This document shows positions 24,462 to 35,957 of a stretch of DNA of 64,000 bases, one piece after another. The first letter of the stretch is position 1, and every line of letters begins with the position of its first letter. Under the pieces are notes generated by a model, which worked only from the letters and a program-made list of their open reading frames with translations, made no database searches and was not told the origin of the DNA. The position numbers and the translations under genes were made by a program. The stretch is from Fallopia convolvulus (Eukaryota > Streptophyta > Magnoliopsida > Caryophyllales > Polygonaceae): NCBI GenBank assembly GCA_964016875.1, contig OZ024725.1:47391427-47455426 (forward strand). Direction: 5' to 3'.

Positions 24462-24579
24462 TAAAATTATAAAATATTTTATTTTCTTATAGTCAAATAA
24501 CAAATAATTTATCATTCATTAGGTTACTATTTTATTTTTCTTTAAGTCAAATAAAAAATAATTTATCATTTATTAGATT

Positions 24580-24848
24580 TGTTGCAAATTGCAATATTGG
24601 TGAGATTTAAACTCAATATAAATAATAGAAATGAGAGAGCTTAGAGGGAAATTCTTGTATATTTTCTTATTCTTCTTATTACTTTTCTCTTTACACAAAC
24701 CTCTATTTATAATCTAATAGAGGGATGTTGTTACAAACTTGTACTTGAAAAGGAGAGTTAAAATTCAAAGAGTGTTTTATGTGTTCTAAACGAGAATAGC
24801 AACTTAAGGGTCATGCACATCCAACTACTAAAGTAAGGCATTTACAAC
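24580..24848 (-). repeat. Copia-2 3' LTR
   Basis: About 270 bp, collinear with 33439-33714. It has a 7-bp local duplication (ATTGCAA) near its left end. On the minus strand the polypurine tract CCAAGGGGGAGC directly precedes it (24849-24860). Confidence 0.88.
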
Positions 24849-24989
24849 GCTCCCCCTTGGATGTACATACAACATGGCACTTTTTTTTAAAGTGCCATCT
24901 GCATGCATTCTTATGGCACTTGTTAAAACTGCCATCCGCTACCTTTAGTGCACTCCTTATTATAGCATCGCAAAAAGCGCCATCCATTT

Positions 24990-25405
24990 CATTAAAAAAC
25001 CGCCATCTGAAGCCGTTCTTGTACTATTCGAGTTTAGCAAATGCAACATTTCTACTTGACAATAAACTTACATGTGACCAATGCGTGGATGTATCTATTA
25101 GCACCATAAAATATCAAAATGGTCCACATGGTGGAACAATTGGTCCACATATATCTCCTTGGATTCCTTATAAGAATGATGGAATCTCACTTGCAATTTT
25201 AATTTTAGAAGGTTTGATAATCAACTTTCCAAGTGACTAAGCACCGCAAGTAAAATCAATAGACAAAAGAACCTTAATGAACTTTAATGGGTGTCCTAGT
25301 GAATTATTTATGATTTTATGCATCATTCCTGATCCTGAATGACCCAAGCGGTCATGCCACAATGTAAATGTAGGTTGAGCATTTTTGACCTTTTATTGGT
25401 TGTTG
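24990..25405 (-). pseudogene. Copia-2 integrase zinc-region remnant
   Basis: Broken minus-strand readings such as LGHSGSGMMHKIINNSLGHP and GDICGPIVPPCGPF correspond to the GAG-pre-integrase and integrase start of plant Copia pol. Several stops. The left side runs into short repeats and then the polypurine tract, so the rest of pol is deleted. Confidence 0.7.
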
Positions 25406-25413
25406 TATTAACC

Positions 25414-25624
25414 TAGAAGAATGTACTAGAATACACAGCTGTACATGAGTGACATCAGCACTGTGACATCACAGCTGATGTAGGGTACTGAATTCTGAAC
25501 CTACCATTCTATCCTAGGCCTACACTTGGCACAAATCTATAACACTCTGCTCCTATATAATGGGCATGTAATACCTGAAATAACAATAACATTTCTCTTT
25601 AACATTTCTCTCAAAGCTCCTTTA
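25414..25624 (+). repeat. Copia-3 5' LTR
   Basis: 211 bp with non-canonical ends TA...TA; the terminal bases are fixed by the TAACC duplication on one side and the primer site on the other. Confidence 0.9.
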
Positions 25625-25640
25625 TGGTATCAGAGCCATC
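25625..25640 (+). promoter_or_regulatory. Copia-3 primer-binding site
   Basis: TGGTATCAGAGCCATC, initiator tRNA-Met type, abuts the LTR without a spacer. Confidence 0.9.
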
Positions 25641-25734
25641 AATGGACAAACGTCGGGCTCTTTGATCCTCAACAAAAAAGAGGTCCTTTTCCCTCATATC
25701 CAAAATACAAAAAAAAACCTAAAACCCTTATACC

Positions 25735-26642
25735 ATGGCTACCTCCACAAATCAGCCTACCAGCCTTTTCCAACTATATCACTGTCAAACTTACATAGGA
25801 GAATTTTCCTGTTTGGAAAATACAAGTTACTCCTTACCTGCGATCCCAAGATCTGTATTCATATGTTGATGGGACAAAACCATGCCCACCAATTCTCCTC
25901 TCTAGAAAGGAAAATCCAAAATATGCTACTTTGGGTGTCCAAGGATCAATCAGTGATGGCAGTACTCACCTCTTCACTAACAGAGGCTATCCTTCTCCAA
26001 ATAATGGACTGCATAACTTCAGTAGAAATATGGAACCGGCTTCATGAGCTTTTCGCCGCCAGGTCCAACGCACAGGTGGTGCAAGCTCGACTCCAACTTG
26101 CAAGCTTGAAGAAAGGGGGTGATTCCATTGTAGAGTTCTTCAACAAGGCCAGAAGCCTGGTGACAACACTCACAGTAGCATGTCACCACATCACCGAAGA
26201 AGAATTTTCAGTTTATCTCTTGCTTGGTCTAGGCTCCGACTATGAGTCCTTGGTAACCTCGCTTTCAACCCAACCTATATTACCCTCTCCGAATCAGATT
26301 TTATCCCATCTTCTGGTCCATGAAAGCCGCCTATCTCACCAAAGCTCCTCAAACTCAACTGATCCCCCACCCTCAGCCAACAAAACCACAAAAAACCTGA
26401 AAGCCAATTTCACCGCTACTGGTAGAGGACGTGGTCGATCGTCTTCTAGAGGACGAGGTCGTGGACATAATGGAAACAATGGCCCGACTACTTTTTCAGG
26501 CGCCCTGGATAATCGCCCCATTTGCCAGGTGTGCTCCAAGCCAAATCACACGACACTCAAATGTTGGTATCGGTTTGATCAGCCGTACCAGGCTCCACCG
26601 CCGCCAAATCATCAGGCCAACTACACCAGCAACGTTCCCTAG
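25735..26642 (+). pseudogene. Copia-3 gag
   Basis: A likely start ATGGCTACCTCC at 25735 opens a short frame. The gag homology then changes frame near 25930 and runs to a TAG at 26640-26642. Recognisable are the UBN2-type capsid (EIWNRLHELFAARSNAQVVQ), a Gly/Arg-rich basic stretch and the zinc knuckle CQVCSKPNHTTLKCW. The TAG falls just before the protease motif DTGATHH, so it separates gag from pol in what is normally one polyprotein. Confidence 0.82.
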
Positions 26643-29600
26643 TATCCCGACACCGGCGCCACGCATCATTACACTCCCGATCTCAGCAATTTGAGGATCG
26701 AGAATCTCCCGTATGGCGGTACAGAACAAGTGTCCCTTGGCGATGGCTTTTCCATTCCTATTCATCATCACGGTTCAGACAAATTTTTCTCCAATAATTG
26801 CTTATTATTCCTTTCTAAACTTCTTCATACTCCTGATATTTCTAAAAATCTCTTATCAGTTCAAAAAAATTTCCATGATAATAAATTGTTTTTTGAATTT
26901 CACGACTCTTTTTTCGTTGTGAAGGATTCCCGGATGCAAACTCCTCTTCTTCGAGGAACCGTTGAAGGAGGCCTCTATAAGTTTTTGGCAACCACTGTCT
27001 CGCCGTCACAAGCTCATCTCACCACTCTCAATAATTCCTCGCTTCTGCATTATCGGTTAGGTCACCCAGGACCATGCATCACCAATCTTCTTTCAGCCCA
27101 GTTAGGTTTCTCCAAATCAAGCTTCCCATCTCCAAATGGCCTAGTTCCCCTTTTTCCATGCCAGACATGCTCATGGGCTAAAGCCCATTCACTTCCCCAT
27201 CCATCATCTTCCTCAAGATCCACTAAAATATTTTGAATTGCTTTTTGTTGATGTATGGGGCCAGTCCACCAATTGTCAAAAAAGGGCAAACGTTTTTATC
27301 TTTCAATAGTAGATAATTTCACTAAATTTATTTGGCTTTTTCCATTATCCAACAAATCTCTTGTTTCTCAAACTATGACCAATTTTATCAATCTTATTCA
27401 CAACATATTCTCCACCAAAATTATCCACATTCAAACCGACAATGGGATCGAATTCAAACCCTTAATCCCTCTTTTCCAAAAAATCGGTATCAACCACCGT
27501 TTGACTTGTCCCTATTCCCATCAACAAAATGGGAATGTCGAAACCCGACACCGAAGAATTGTCGACATGAGACTAACCCTTCTCAAACATGCTTCTCTTC
27601 CTCTCACCTTTTGGGATTTTGCCTTTGAAACGGCCGCCTATATACTAAACCGTCTCCCCACTCCTATCCTTAATCTAAAAACTCCCTTTAAACTACTCTT
27701 CAACAAACTTCCCGATATACCTTTCTCAAAACCTTTGGTTGCCTAGCCTTTCCCAATCTCCGCCCATACAATCGGCATAAACTTGCTTTTCGATTCACCC
27801 CCACAATCTTCCTTGGGTATAGCGGATCCCACAAGGGATATATTTGCTATGATTGGAAAGCTTCAAAGTATTATGTATCACGTGATATTATTTGTCATGA
27901 ATCAACCTTCCCCTTTGCCCAAACTGAAAAATCAACCCAACCAAATCAGGCCTACACCCCACTCACCTCCCACACTTTGTTACCCATTTTTACTCCTCTC
28001 ACTAATGGGCCTTCATCTAGCCCAACCTTACCCCCCTCTCCTGATTCATCTACACCAACCCAAAATTCAAGCCCACCCCACTCAAATTCCACCCAAAATG
28101 AAACACCCTGCCCGCAACACATTCCCACCACACAGAACGACAACTCACCAACCCTAACCCCATACAAACTGCTCCGACGACCTTCACCAATTGCTCTCGC
28201 CATTCCATCCACAAACCTCTCATCAGAACAGATGGAACCATACCTTGGCTCTCCAAACCTCACTGTTCTACCACCACTATCACACCTGATGAACCCTCTT
28301 CCTTTTTTGAGGCCAACAAATACCCTGAATGGCGAGATACCAAGGAAAAAGAGTTCAATGCCCTTCTATCCACGGGGATCTAGACTTTGGTTCCCTCCTC
28401 TACCTCTCGCAATGTGCTAGGAGTGAAATGGGTCTTCAAGACCAAGAGATACTCCAACGGCACAATCAAGTGCCGAAAAGCGAGGTTAGTCGCCAAAGGA
28501 TTCCATCAAATGGAAGGACTAGACTACAACGAAACCTTCTCTCCCGTTGCAAAACCCGCCACCATACGACTCCTTCTCTCGATTGCAACAATGAAACAGT
28601 GGTCAGTCAAACAACTTGATATTCAAAATGCTTTCCTTCATAGAGACTTGATGGAGGAAGTTTACATCCAACAACCTCAAGGTTCGTTCATTCCCTCTTT
28701 CCTTATCATATTTGTAAATTATGCAAACCTCTTTACAGGCTCAAGCAGGCCCCTCGTGCCTGGTTTGCCAAATTAAGTGATGCTCTCATTCATTTTGGTT
28801 TCTGTCCTTCTTCAGCCGACTCCTCTCTCTTTGCCTATCGCCAAGGCCATCATTTTGTCTTTGTATTGATATATGTGGATGATTTACTTATTGTCTCTTC
28901 TGCTGATTTATCTACCAAATTTATCCAGACTTTGTCTAAACTCTTCCCTGTCAAGGATCTTGGACCTTTACATTTTTTTTTCTAGGTATTGAAGTACATC
29001 GGAACTCAAATGGCTTTCACCTCTCCCAAACTCGCTACATTCGAGATCTCTGTGAGAAGGTGAACATGCACAACTCCAAAGCAATTGCGACTCCGATGGC
29101 AACAACACCCCCAACCACTTCAGTCGAGGCTTTCCCTGATCCTCAGTTCTATCGCAGCGTAGTAGGCAGCCTGCAATACTTATCATTCACCTGTCCGGAT
29201 GTATCTTTAGCAGTCAATCGTGTATGTCAACATATGCACTCTCCAACACAAGGCCACTGGCAAGCATTAAAACGCATATTGCGTTATCTCTACTACACTT
29301 CTGATATGCAATATACTCCGATGCGGATTGGGCAGGCAACTCCTCTGATTGACGCTCAACCGATGCGTATTGTATATATCTTGGCAACAATTTGATCTCA
29401 TGGTCCTCCCGAAAACAAAAACAGTAGCTCGCTCTTCCATAGAGGTTGAGTATCGCAGCCTAGCCCATGCCACTTGCGAACTCATATGGGTACAATCCTT
29501 ACTTGCTGATGTTGGCATAGCTCTCACACAATCACAAATTCTTTGGTGTGACAACTTGGGGACTACATACATTGCAGCAAATCCAGTGATGCATCATTGG

Positions 29601-29807
29601 ATTAAACACATATCTCTTGATTATCATTTTGTCCGTGAACGCGTACAAGCCAAAACCCTTCGAGTTGCCTTCATTTCTACGAAGGAGCAAATTGCAGACC
29701 TGTTCACCAAGCCCTTGCCCACTGCACGCTTCGAGTTACTCATGTCTCCGACCAGCTCGGATCGAGGGGGCGTAGAAGAATATACTAGAATACACAGCTG
29801 TACATGA
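26643..29807 (+). pseudogene. Copia-3 pol: protease, integrase, reverse transcriptase, RNase H, broken
   Basis: In order: protease DTGATHH, GAG-pre-integrase (LLHYRLGHPGPCI, CQTCSWAKAHS), integrase core (SIVDNFTKFIWLFPL, TDNGIEFK, NGNVETRHRRIVDM), reverse transcriptase (RLVAKGFHQMEGLDYNETF, LDIQNAFLHRDL, RLKQAPRAWF, YVDDLLIV near 28877) and RNase H (SSIEVEYRSLAHATCELIW, CDNLGTTYIAANPV). Stops or frameshifts lie near 27236, 27746, 28380, 28690, 28980 and 29330. All domains are recognisable in order, so disruption is by small changes, not deletion. Confidence 0.88.
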
Positions 29808-29989
29808 GTGACATCAACACTATGACATCACAGCTATGTAGGGTGCTGAATTCTAGAACCTACCATTCTATCCTAGGCCTACACTTGGCACAAATCTGTA
29901 ACACTCTGCTCCTATATAATGGGCATGTAATACGTGAAATCAATGCAACAGTAACATTTCTCTTTAGCATTTCTATCAAAGCTCCTTTA
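29773..29989 (+). repeat. Copia-3 3' LTR
   Basis: 217 bp, collinear with 25414-25624 apart from a few substitutions and short indels. Confidence 0.9.
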
Positions 29990-29994
29990 TAACC

Positions 29995-30420
29995 TCAAAC
30001 GGATAGATATATGTATGGTATAATCCGGAGGATTGCACTCGCATTTTTTCAAGGATATGTTTATAGCGAGATTCATGTGTTATGATGCACAAATATTCTC
30101 TCCCATTTTCATTCATGGTTTCTATATGAAACCCATTTTGACGCACGTCTTTAAAATTCAATAAATTTCTTCGAGATTTACTCGAATATAATGCGTCGTT
30201 TATTATTAATTTTTTCCCTTTCGGTGTAGAATAATAGCTCTTCTTGAGCCTTTGATAAGGTTCAACACACCAGATATTGTAGTAACAATTCCTTCAAAAG
30301 CTTTCAACTGTGTGAAGTATTCTTTATTTCTTAAAATAGTGTGTGTGGTTGCACTATGTAGCAGACATTGCTCCTTCCCTTCGGGTTTCACTTTAGGTGA
30401 GTTCATGTTTCTATATAAAT
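29995..30420 (-). pseudogene. Copia-2 protease and following region, remnant
   Basis: Minus-strand reading LLHSATTHTILRNKEYFTQL matches the Copia protease start, where the family has DSATTHTIL. Here the catalytic Asp codon reads His. A second piece (NGFHIETMNENGREYLCIIT) continues toward the integrase before Copia-3 interrupts it. Confidence 0.75.
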
Positions 30421-30568
30421 GAAGAAATTAAAGATCAAGATATTAATAATAAAAATTATTATAATAAAACTATATATATATATCATACAAGGATAGTTAT
30501 ATCATAATATAAAGTCCTTCAAGTTCGAAAAAAAAACACTAAAAAAACATTGAAACATTTTTTTTAAT

Positions 30569-31893
30569 TGTTGTAATGGTTTCTTGATCAACTAGACAAA
30601 CAAATAAATTTATACATCAAGACTCCGCTGAGTATAGCGAAGTCAGGTTCGTCCATGGGAGAGAGTGAGTTCAAAGTTCTTTTAACTTAGGGCACAAGTA
30701 AGAGCAAAAGATTGGGTTTTTATCAACAGGAAAGAGAATTATAAGGTCTAGGTATCACCACAACAAAAATTATGCATGCAAACACCAAAGAATCACAAAG
30801 ACCATGATTTTATCACATAAAGATGTCAACTTTCGTCAACCATGCAAGCAAATTAACTAACTTTTATTAATTAATAAACTTAACTATCTATCTCAATACC
30901 TTTTTAGGATTAATCAACTTTCGTTTCAAAACCCTAATCAACTATTCCGATTCACATTTGTCTCTTTCGGTTCAACCTATAGACGAGAATTTTCTTATCT
31001 TTCGATGAAGGAATTTAGAGCAAGAGAATAGATTATGGATAAAAACAATCAAATCATGATCAAAGGCAAGCATGCACAACCATTGTTGGGTTAACCTCAA
31101 CCTCATAAAAGAGAGAAACTACTCACTCATATTCATGTCAAAACAATTTAATTGAATTAAAGAGAAAGCTTACTCGTTCCAACAATCGTTCTTCCCAAAA
31201 CTCCCAAAATGTGTCTCTACTTTCAATGCTAAAAAAACGTCCCCCCAAAACAAAGCTAAGTCAAGGGTTTTTATACTAAAACTAACTCTACTCCTAAGGA
31301 AATAAAATCTATCAAGATATATCCCCAAATGAAACTATCTAAACGGGATATTAAAACATTAATTGCGCCGATTTAGTCGACCTCTACCGACACGGGGGAC
31401 CTCATTACCGACCCCCATCAAGGTCGTTAGGGTTTCTTGAATTCTGCCTTCGATTCTTCTCAGACAAGCCATCGTTACCGACCCATGTACCCTCAATACC
31501 GACCCCAATTGCCTCGGTAGGACCCTCATAACTGAGAGGGTACCCTCGTTAGGGGGTCGTTACACTTGTGTTGGCCTCGATTCTTCTACTAACGACTCCT
31601 TTAGGGTCAGTAACAGGTCTTCAGACTTCATATTTAGCTCGATCTTGGTTCTTTGACTTCATTCCTTGCATCATTCCGTCTCTAATCCGTGCGTGCTTTT
31701 CTTCGGACTTTCTCCTCTCTTCAAAATGCTTCAAAAACAGCTTCGAAAACCTATAAAACACCACCAAAGCTTATGTAGACTCCAGATCTTAAATAAATAC
31801 GAAAACATACACAAACGACTCTAAAACAAACATAAAACTAAAGAAAACAACTCAAAACACAAAAACATGCCCTAAAAACACGACTAAATTACA
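30569..31893 (-). mobile_element. Solo LTR of Athila/Tat gypsy type, inserted in Copia-2
   Basis: It starts TGTTGTAATGGTTTCTTG and continues AATAAATTTATA...CCGCTGAGTA...GTCAGG. This is the same order as the solo LTR at 58814-60321 (TGTTGATAGGGTTTCTTG), so the two are related. Both carry GC-rich TTACCGACC-type repeats (here 31370-31560). No coding region. I could not find its target-site duplication, so the right end (TTACA at 31893) is tentative. Confidence 0.6.
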
Positions 31894-32099
31894 AGGCGGA
31901 CGTCATAAAGAAGGAATATAATATAGATATTTATAGGTTATTGTCTTCATTAGGCCTCTAAGGCAAAGTCAGCATTATTCTCAAGGTTGAGAAAATCAGA
32001 TACATACAAACTAGTCACCGATGGTCTACTCGCGCCTTCATTTCCCTTGTAATTGGTCTTTGTATCCTTTTCATTATTCTTTTAAGCTTGATAGAGCTT

Positions 32100-32529
32100 C
32101 ACCTAGTGGGGAGTTGTGCGGCATATCTTTGACCAGTGACCAGTCTTGCCACATCTGCAGCACATAGTTTTGGATTTCTAAGAAGATCATTTTTGATCCA
32201 TTTGGACCTTTCACTTTCCACCCCTTTTGTTGACATCATTCTCATGGTGGTTAACATGACTTTTATTATAGTTTTGACCATGACCACGACCATGACCACC
32301 ACGACCACCACGTCCACGACCACGTCCATGACCACGACTATCATGGCGTTGTGATTGTTGCTCACGTTCATTTGTATTTCCATCTTGGAATCCATTATCC
32401 AGAGCATTTACTTCCGGAGCGGCAATTGAGCCTGTTAGCCTGATATTGTGGTTTTTCATCAAGAGCACATTGTTCTTTTCAACAACCAGCAATACTTTCA
32501 ATAAATCAGAATATCTCTTGACACATCTG

Positions 32530-32596
<67 letters not shown>

Positions 32597-33060
32597 AACA
32601 ACACATTTGAGTCATGCATAATGGAGAAAGTTTTCTCCAACATTTCTTGCCCACATAGTCTCAATTGAGATATGATCCTATGAATAGCACTGTTGTACTC
32701 GGTGATGGACTTATAGTCTTGGAACCTTTAAGTGTTCCATTCATAGAGCGCTTGTGGGAGAAAGGCCTCATTATGATGGCCATATATAACACTCATTTAA
32801 GTTATCCCACAATTCTATTGGATCCTCCACGAACAAGTACTCAGTTTTGAGACTTTCGTGAATATGGTTGCAGAGAAACACAATGGCTTTTGCCTTTTCT
32901 TGAGGGTTGGCATCGTTGTTTGTCGCTATTTTTTTTCAAGGCCATTTGCTTTAAGATGAGCCATGGTATCAACCCTCCATTCGAGGTATTTTTTACCCAA
33001 CAAGTCAAGGATGTCAAATTCTCTTTTAAGGACGCTTGTCATTAAGTTACTACATATAAA
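32100..33060 (-). pseudogene. Copia-2 gag
   Basis: Minus-strand readings follow a plant Copia gag. The capsid part is broken. The conserved segment before VVEKNNVLLMKNHN is disrupted by a microsatellite. The nucleocapsid is Gly/Arg/His-rich (RGHGRGRGRGGRGGHGRGHG) around 32280-32340. A CCHC-like stretch follows near 32130-32160 but is altered. Not translatable as one protein. Confidence 0.75.
32529..32597. repeat. Compound microsatellite (CT)n(AT)n(TTG)n within gag
   Basis: About 32 bp of CT, 24 bp of AT and four TTG-like units in direct succession. On the minus strand this is CAACAACAA-(TA)n-(GA)n, exactly where Copia gag proteins of this type have QQQYRER. Confidence 0.9.
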
Positions 33061-33438
33061 GATTATAAACAAGAATTAATCAATATGTTTAACATTATGC
33101 ATATATTATATATGAGTCATCTTAAGGCTGATTTACATCAGTTTTGAACAAGCTTTTTTCTTGTTCTTATTGTAAAAAAAAAACAATATCATACTTATTT
33201 TATTTTGAGTAAAACAATATCATACTTATTCTTCTATTTTATTAAAAACTTTTCAAAATCTAGGAAGACAAAACGAGTTTCTGATGTAGAAGATCCCGAA
33301 TTGGGCAACTACAAAGCATACTCCTCAAAATGATTTTCATAAAACTTTTTGCATGATTGAAAACAACAAGAGATAGAAAATTATATCTTGAAGATTAACA
33401 AATCTCAAATTAGAGAATAGAGACTCGTGCTAATAATA

Positions 33439-33714
33439 TGTTGTAATATTGGTGAGATTTAAACTCAATATAAATAATAGAAATGAGAGAGCTTAGAGGG
33501 AAATTCATGTATATTCTTATTTTTCTTCTTCTTATTCTTCTTATTACTTTTCTCTTTAAACAAACCTCTATTTATAATCTAATAGAGGGATGTTGTTACG
33601 AACTTGTACTTGAATTGGAGAGTTAAATTCAAAGAGTGTTTTATGTGTTCTAAATGAGAGATAGTAACTTAAGGGTCATGTACATCAAACTACTAACGTA
33701 AGGCATTTACAACA
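33439..33714 (-). repeat. Copia-2 5' LTR
   Basis: 276 bp, TGTTGTAATATTGG...TTTACAACA, collinear with the left LTR. The flanking internal sequence (minus strand TATTATTAGCACGAGTCTC) is not the usual tRNA-Met primer site. Confidence 0.88.
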
Positions 33715-33719
33715 AGATT

Positions 33720-35957
33720 TAGATTTTGGAATTTTTTTTCTTAATAAGTAAGCTAATATTTAATTAATTATTAAATATGTATGGTAGAATATTTTATGTA
33801 GTAAAAATAAAAACATTAAATTCAATGTTCTTCAAAATAGAGAATCTGTTGGAGTTGGGTTGAATTTTTTTTTGAAAATATGATCATTGGTTCTCCATTT
33901 TTGGGAAAATTTTAGAGCATCTCTTGGGGATGCTCTCATAGGCCTAGCATATAAGCTCATAGAGTTACATCCTAACACAAATTAATAATAGGAGGAGTAA
34001 CCCAAATACTTACATAGACATTTATCTTCAATCTTTAGATACGGAAAGCTCTTTTCTTCAACAGTTACATATAATGTATTAAGTGTGGCTTCATTTTAAT
34101 TTTTTTAAATAAATTATATTATTGCTTGTTCATCCTTTTTGTTATTGGGACCATCAAAATTCAATTTATATAATCCATTGATTAATTAGTTTATGCCAAT
34201 TGATTATACTCGATTATATTGATTGTTTCTTCTTTTTGTTGGTCGAATTATATTGATTGTTTCTTCAGATTCCGTTATTTATTTTGAGTTAAGTTGAATA
34301 TGTTTTTGCTTCATTTTAGGACTTCACGTACCATATAACCATATTGCTCAATGTTCTTGTATTTGATGTTGTTTTCTTGCTAAAGAAAATATGGTTTCTA
34401 TTGTACATTTGTACTAAACTACTAATACGCTATCAAATGAATATCGCTACCAGATGAATATCAATGTGCTTATTTCTCCTTTGGTCATTAATCTTACATG
34501 TATTGATTTTAAAAGGGTTAATTTTTCTACTATAATTAGGGTGAAAGATAAAAGTTATAAAGAGAGAATGGTTATGATATCCTTCATAGTCAGCTTCTAA
34601 TTATGCAAATAAAAAAATCATTAGTCTTTGCTAAGTGCTAAGCTGATTTCCTTCATAGTCTTTGCTAGAAAAACCCTTCCTAAAATTCAAATAGATGGAT
34701 CAAAAATATTGCAAGTGTTAGGCTGTTTTGCTCATATATAGTTGTAGTCTTTCCTAAGTTTACTCTGTTAATACACTTACATACGCAAAACCAAGTTTGG
34801 GCCGATCTCATATTGGACTACAATTTCGAGTCCCCGGCGCGATCAATGGGATGCGGATACAAATAGTTCTAACGTCTATATTTTTTATAAGGAAAGGGGT
34901 CAGGGTCAGTCATCTACACATGGCCCGTCCTAGAGGCTAGAGCTTTGAATTGGATGAGACTTGAGGTGTGGATTTGTTGCTACTTAATTGGATGGGTGTC
35001 ATAGAGAATGTTAGCGTCATGAGTCCGTCACTCTAGTGACTTCTCTAAGCACACATTGTGTTAACGAGGCAAAGGTTGTCAATTTTAATTTCAAGATGAA
35101 AATAATTAATCACACCGGATAGCCGATAGCCTCCTGAATACTTTTGTTCAAAGTCAGGGCTCCACCGTCAACTCATCTTGGTTACGGAGTATTAATTTTT
35201 GTCCTGAATCGTGGAATGAGCATGCCTAAATATAAGTAGTGCTTTTGGCTACAAAAATCCTACCAAATAGAGAGATAATCAGAGAAGTCACGATTCACAA
35301 AACACTATACTTTTTATTATAAAGCAAAAGAGTTGAAATCTCGTTCGCGCGTAAATAATACTTTTTTCACATTTTGGACAAAATCTTTCATCTATACTTG
35401 TTCTTTATATTTGATGAAAAGATAAATTAAATTTAAACTATTTTCATTCTCCATGAAAGAAAAGAAATTGGAATATCATTCAAAAGGATTTTGGTACATT
35501 TTGAAACTTACTTAATAGTACAATTTTATTTTAAACAAACTCAGAAAATGACAAGCATGAATGGATGGGGGAGGGAGTAACCAAGGAAATGGAGAATCAA
35601 CAATTGAGATGGTGAATCACAGCACAAATTTTGAGTTTTGGAAGACGAGGAATCTTCAAGAACAACTTAAAAACTAAAGTGCAAAAGTAAAATTTGGACG
35701 AATATTTGTAAGAAAATTCTAGTATCTTTTTCACCAACTAGCCAAAGACAGCACAGCCAAAATTTCTCAAAGATGCCTCGAGCAAGAACAACCTCATAAT
35801 GAATAAGAGCATCAAAATTTGCAGTAGAAAATCTGATCCTTGTTATGTTCCTCTAGATATACAGGATAGTGTCAACTTTTCACAACTAGTATGATTAGGT
35901 CAAAACTCATTATGCACAAATAATGGTTTTATGTATAAATGATGTTTAGATGACATA
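33720..35957. other. No gene recognised; diverged repeats
   Basis: AT-rich DNA. 33800-33945 resembles the ends of the MITE cluster at 23.8 kb. 34760-35250 is less AT-rich but has no open frame or feature I recognise. Confidence 0.35.

Larger units (their letters stand above)
25414..29989 (+). mobile_element. Copia-3, LTR retrotransposon with TA...TA LTR ends
   Basis: The LTRs are 25414-25624 (211 bp) and 29773-29989 (217 bp), and both run TAGAAGAAT...GCTCCTTTA. They are flanked by the exact 5-bp duplication TAACC (25409-25413 and 29990-29994). TGGTATCAGAGCC begins at 25625, directly after the 5' LTR. A polypurine tract (GAGGGGGCG, about 29764-29772) precedes the 3' LTR. Both LTRs have a TATATAA box (near 25555 and 29914). 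It lies in Copia-2 in the opposite orientation, so it is the younger insertion. All protein domains are present but frameshifted. Confidence 0.93.
24580..33714 (-). mobile_element. Copia-2, deleted LTR retrotransposon hosting later insertions
   Basis: LTRs lie at 24580-24848 and 33439-33714, flanked by the exact 5-bp duplication AGATT (24575-24579 and 33715-33719). On the minus strand the remaining parts are 5' LTR, leader, gag (about 33060-32100), a protease remnant (30406-30000) and an integrase N-terminal region (about 25400-24990). Reverse transcriptase and RNase H are missing. Copia-3 (25414-29989) and a gypsy-type solo LTR (about 30569-31893) sit inside it. Without them it would be about 3.2 kb, so it was already a deletion derivative. 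Confidence 0.88.

Noticed and set aside
32099..32407. Val/Asp- and Met/Thr-repeat reading frames
   Set aside because: They are out-of-frame readings of the Gly/Arg-rich nucleocapsid part of the Copia-2 gag.
34760..35250. A less AT-rich block that might be a gene or a degraded element
   Set aside because: No open frame, terminal repeat or RNA-gene signal was found, so I make no call.
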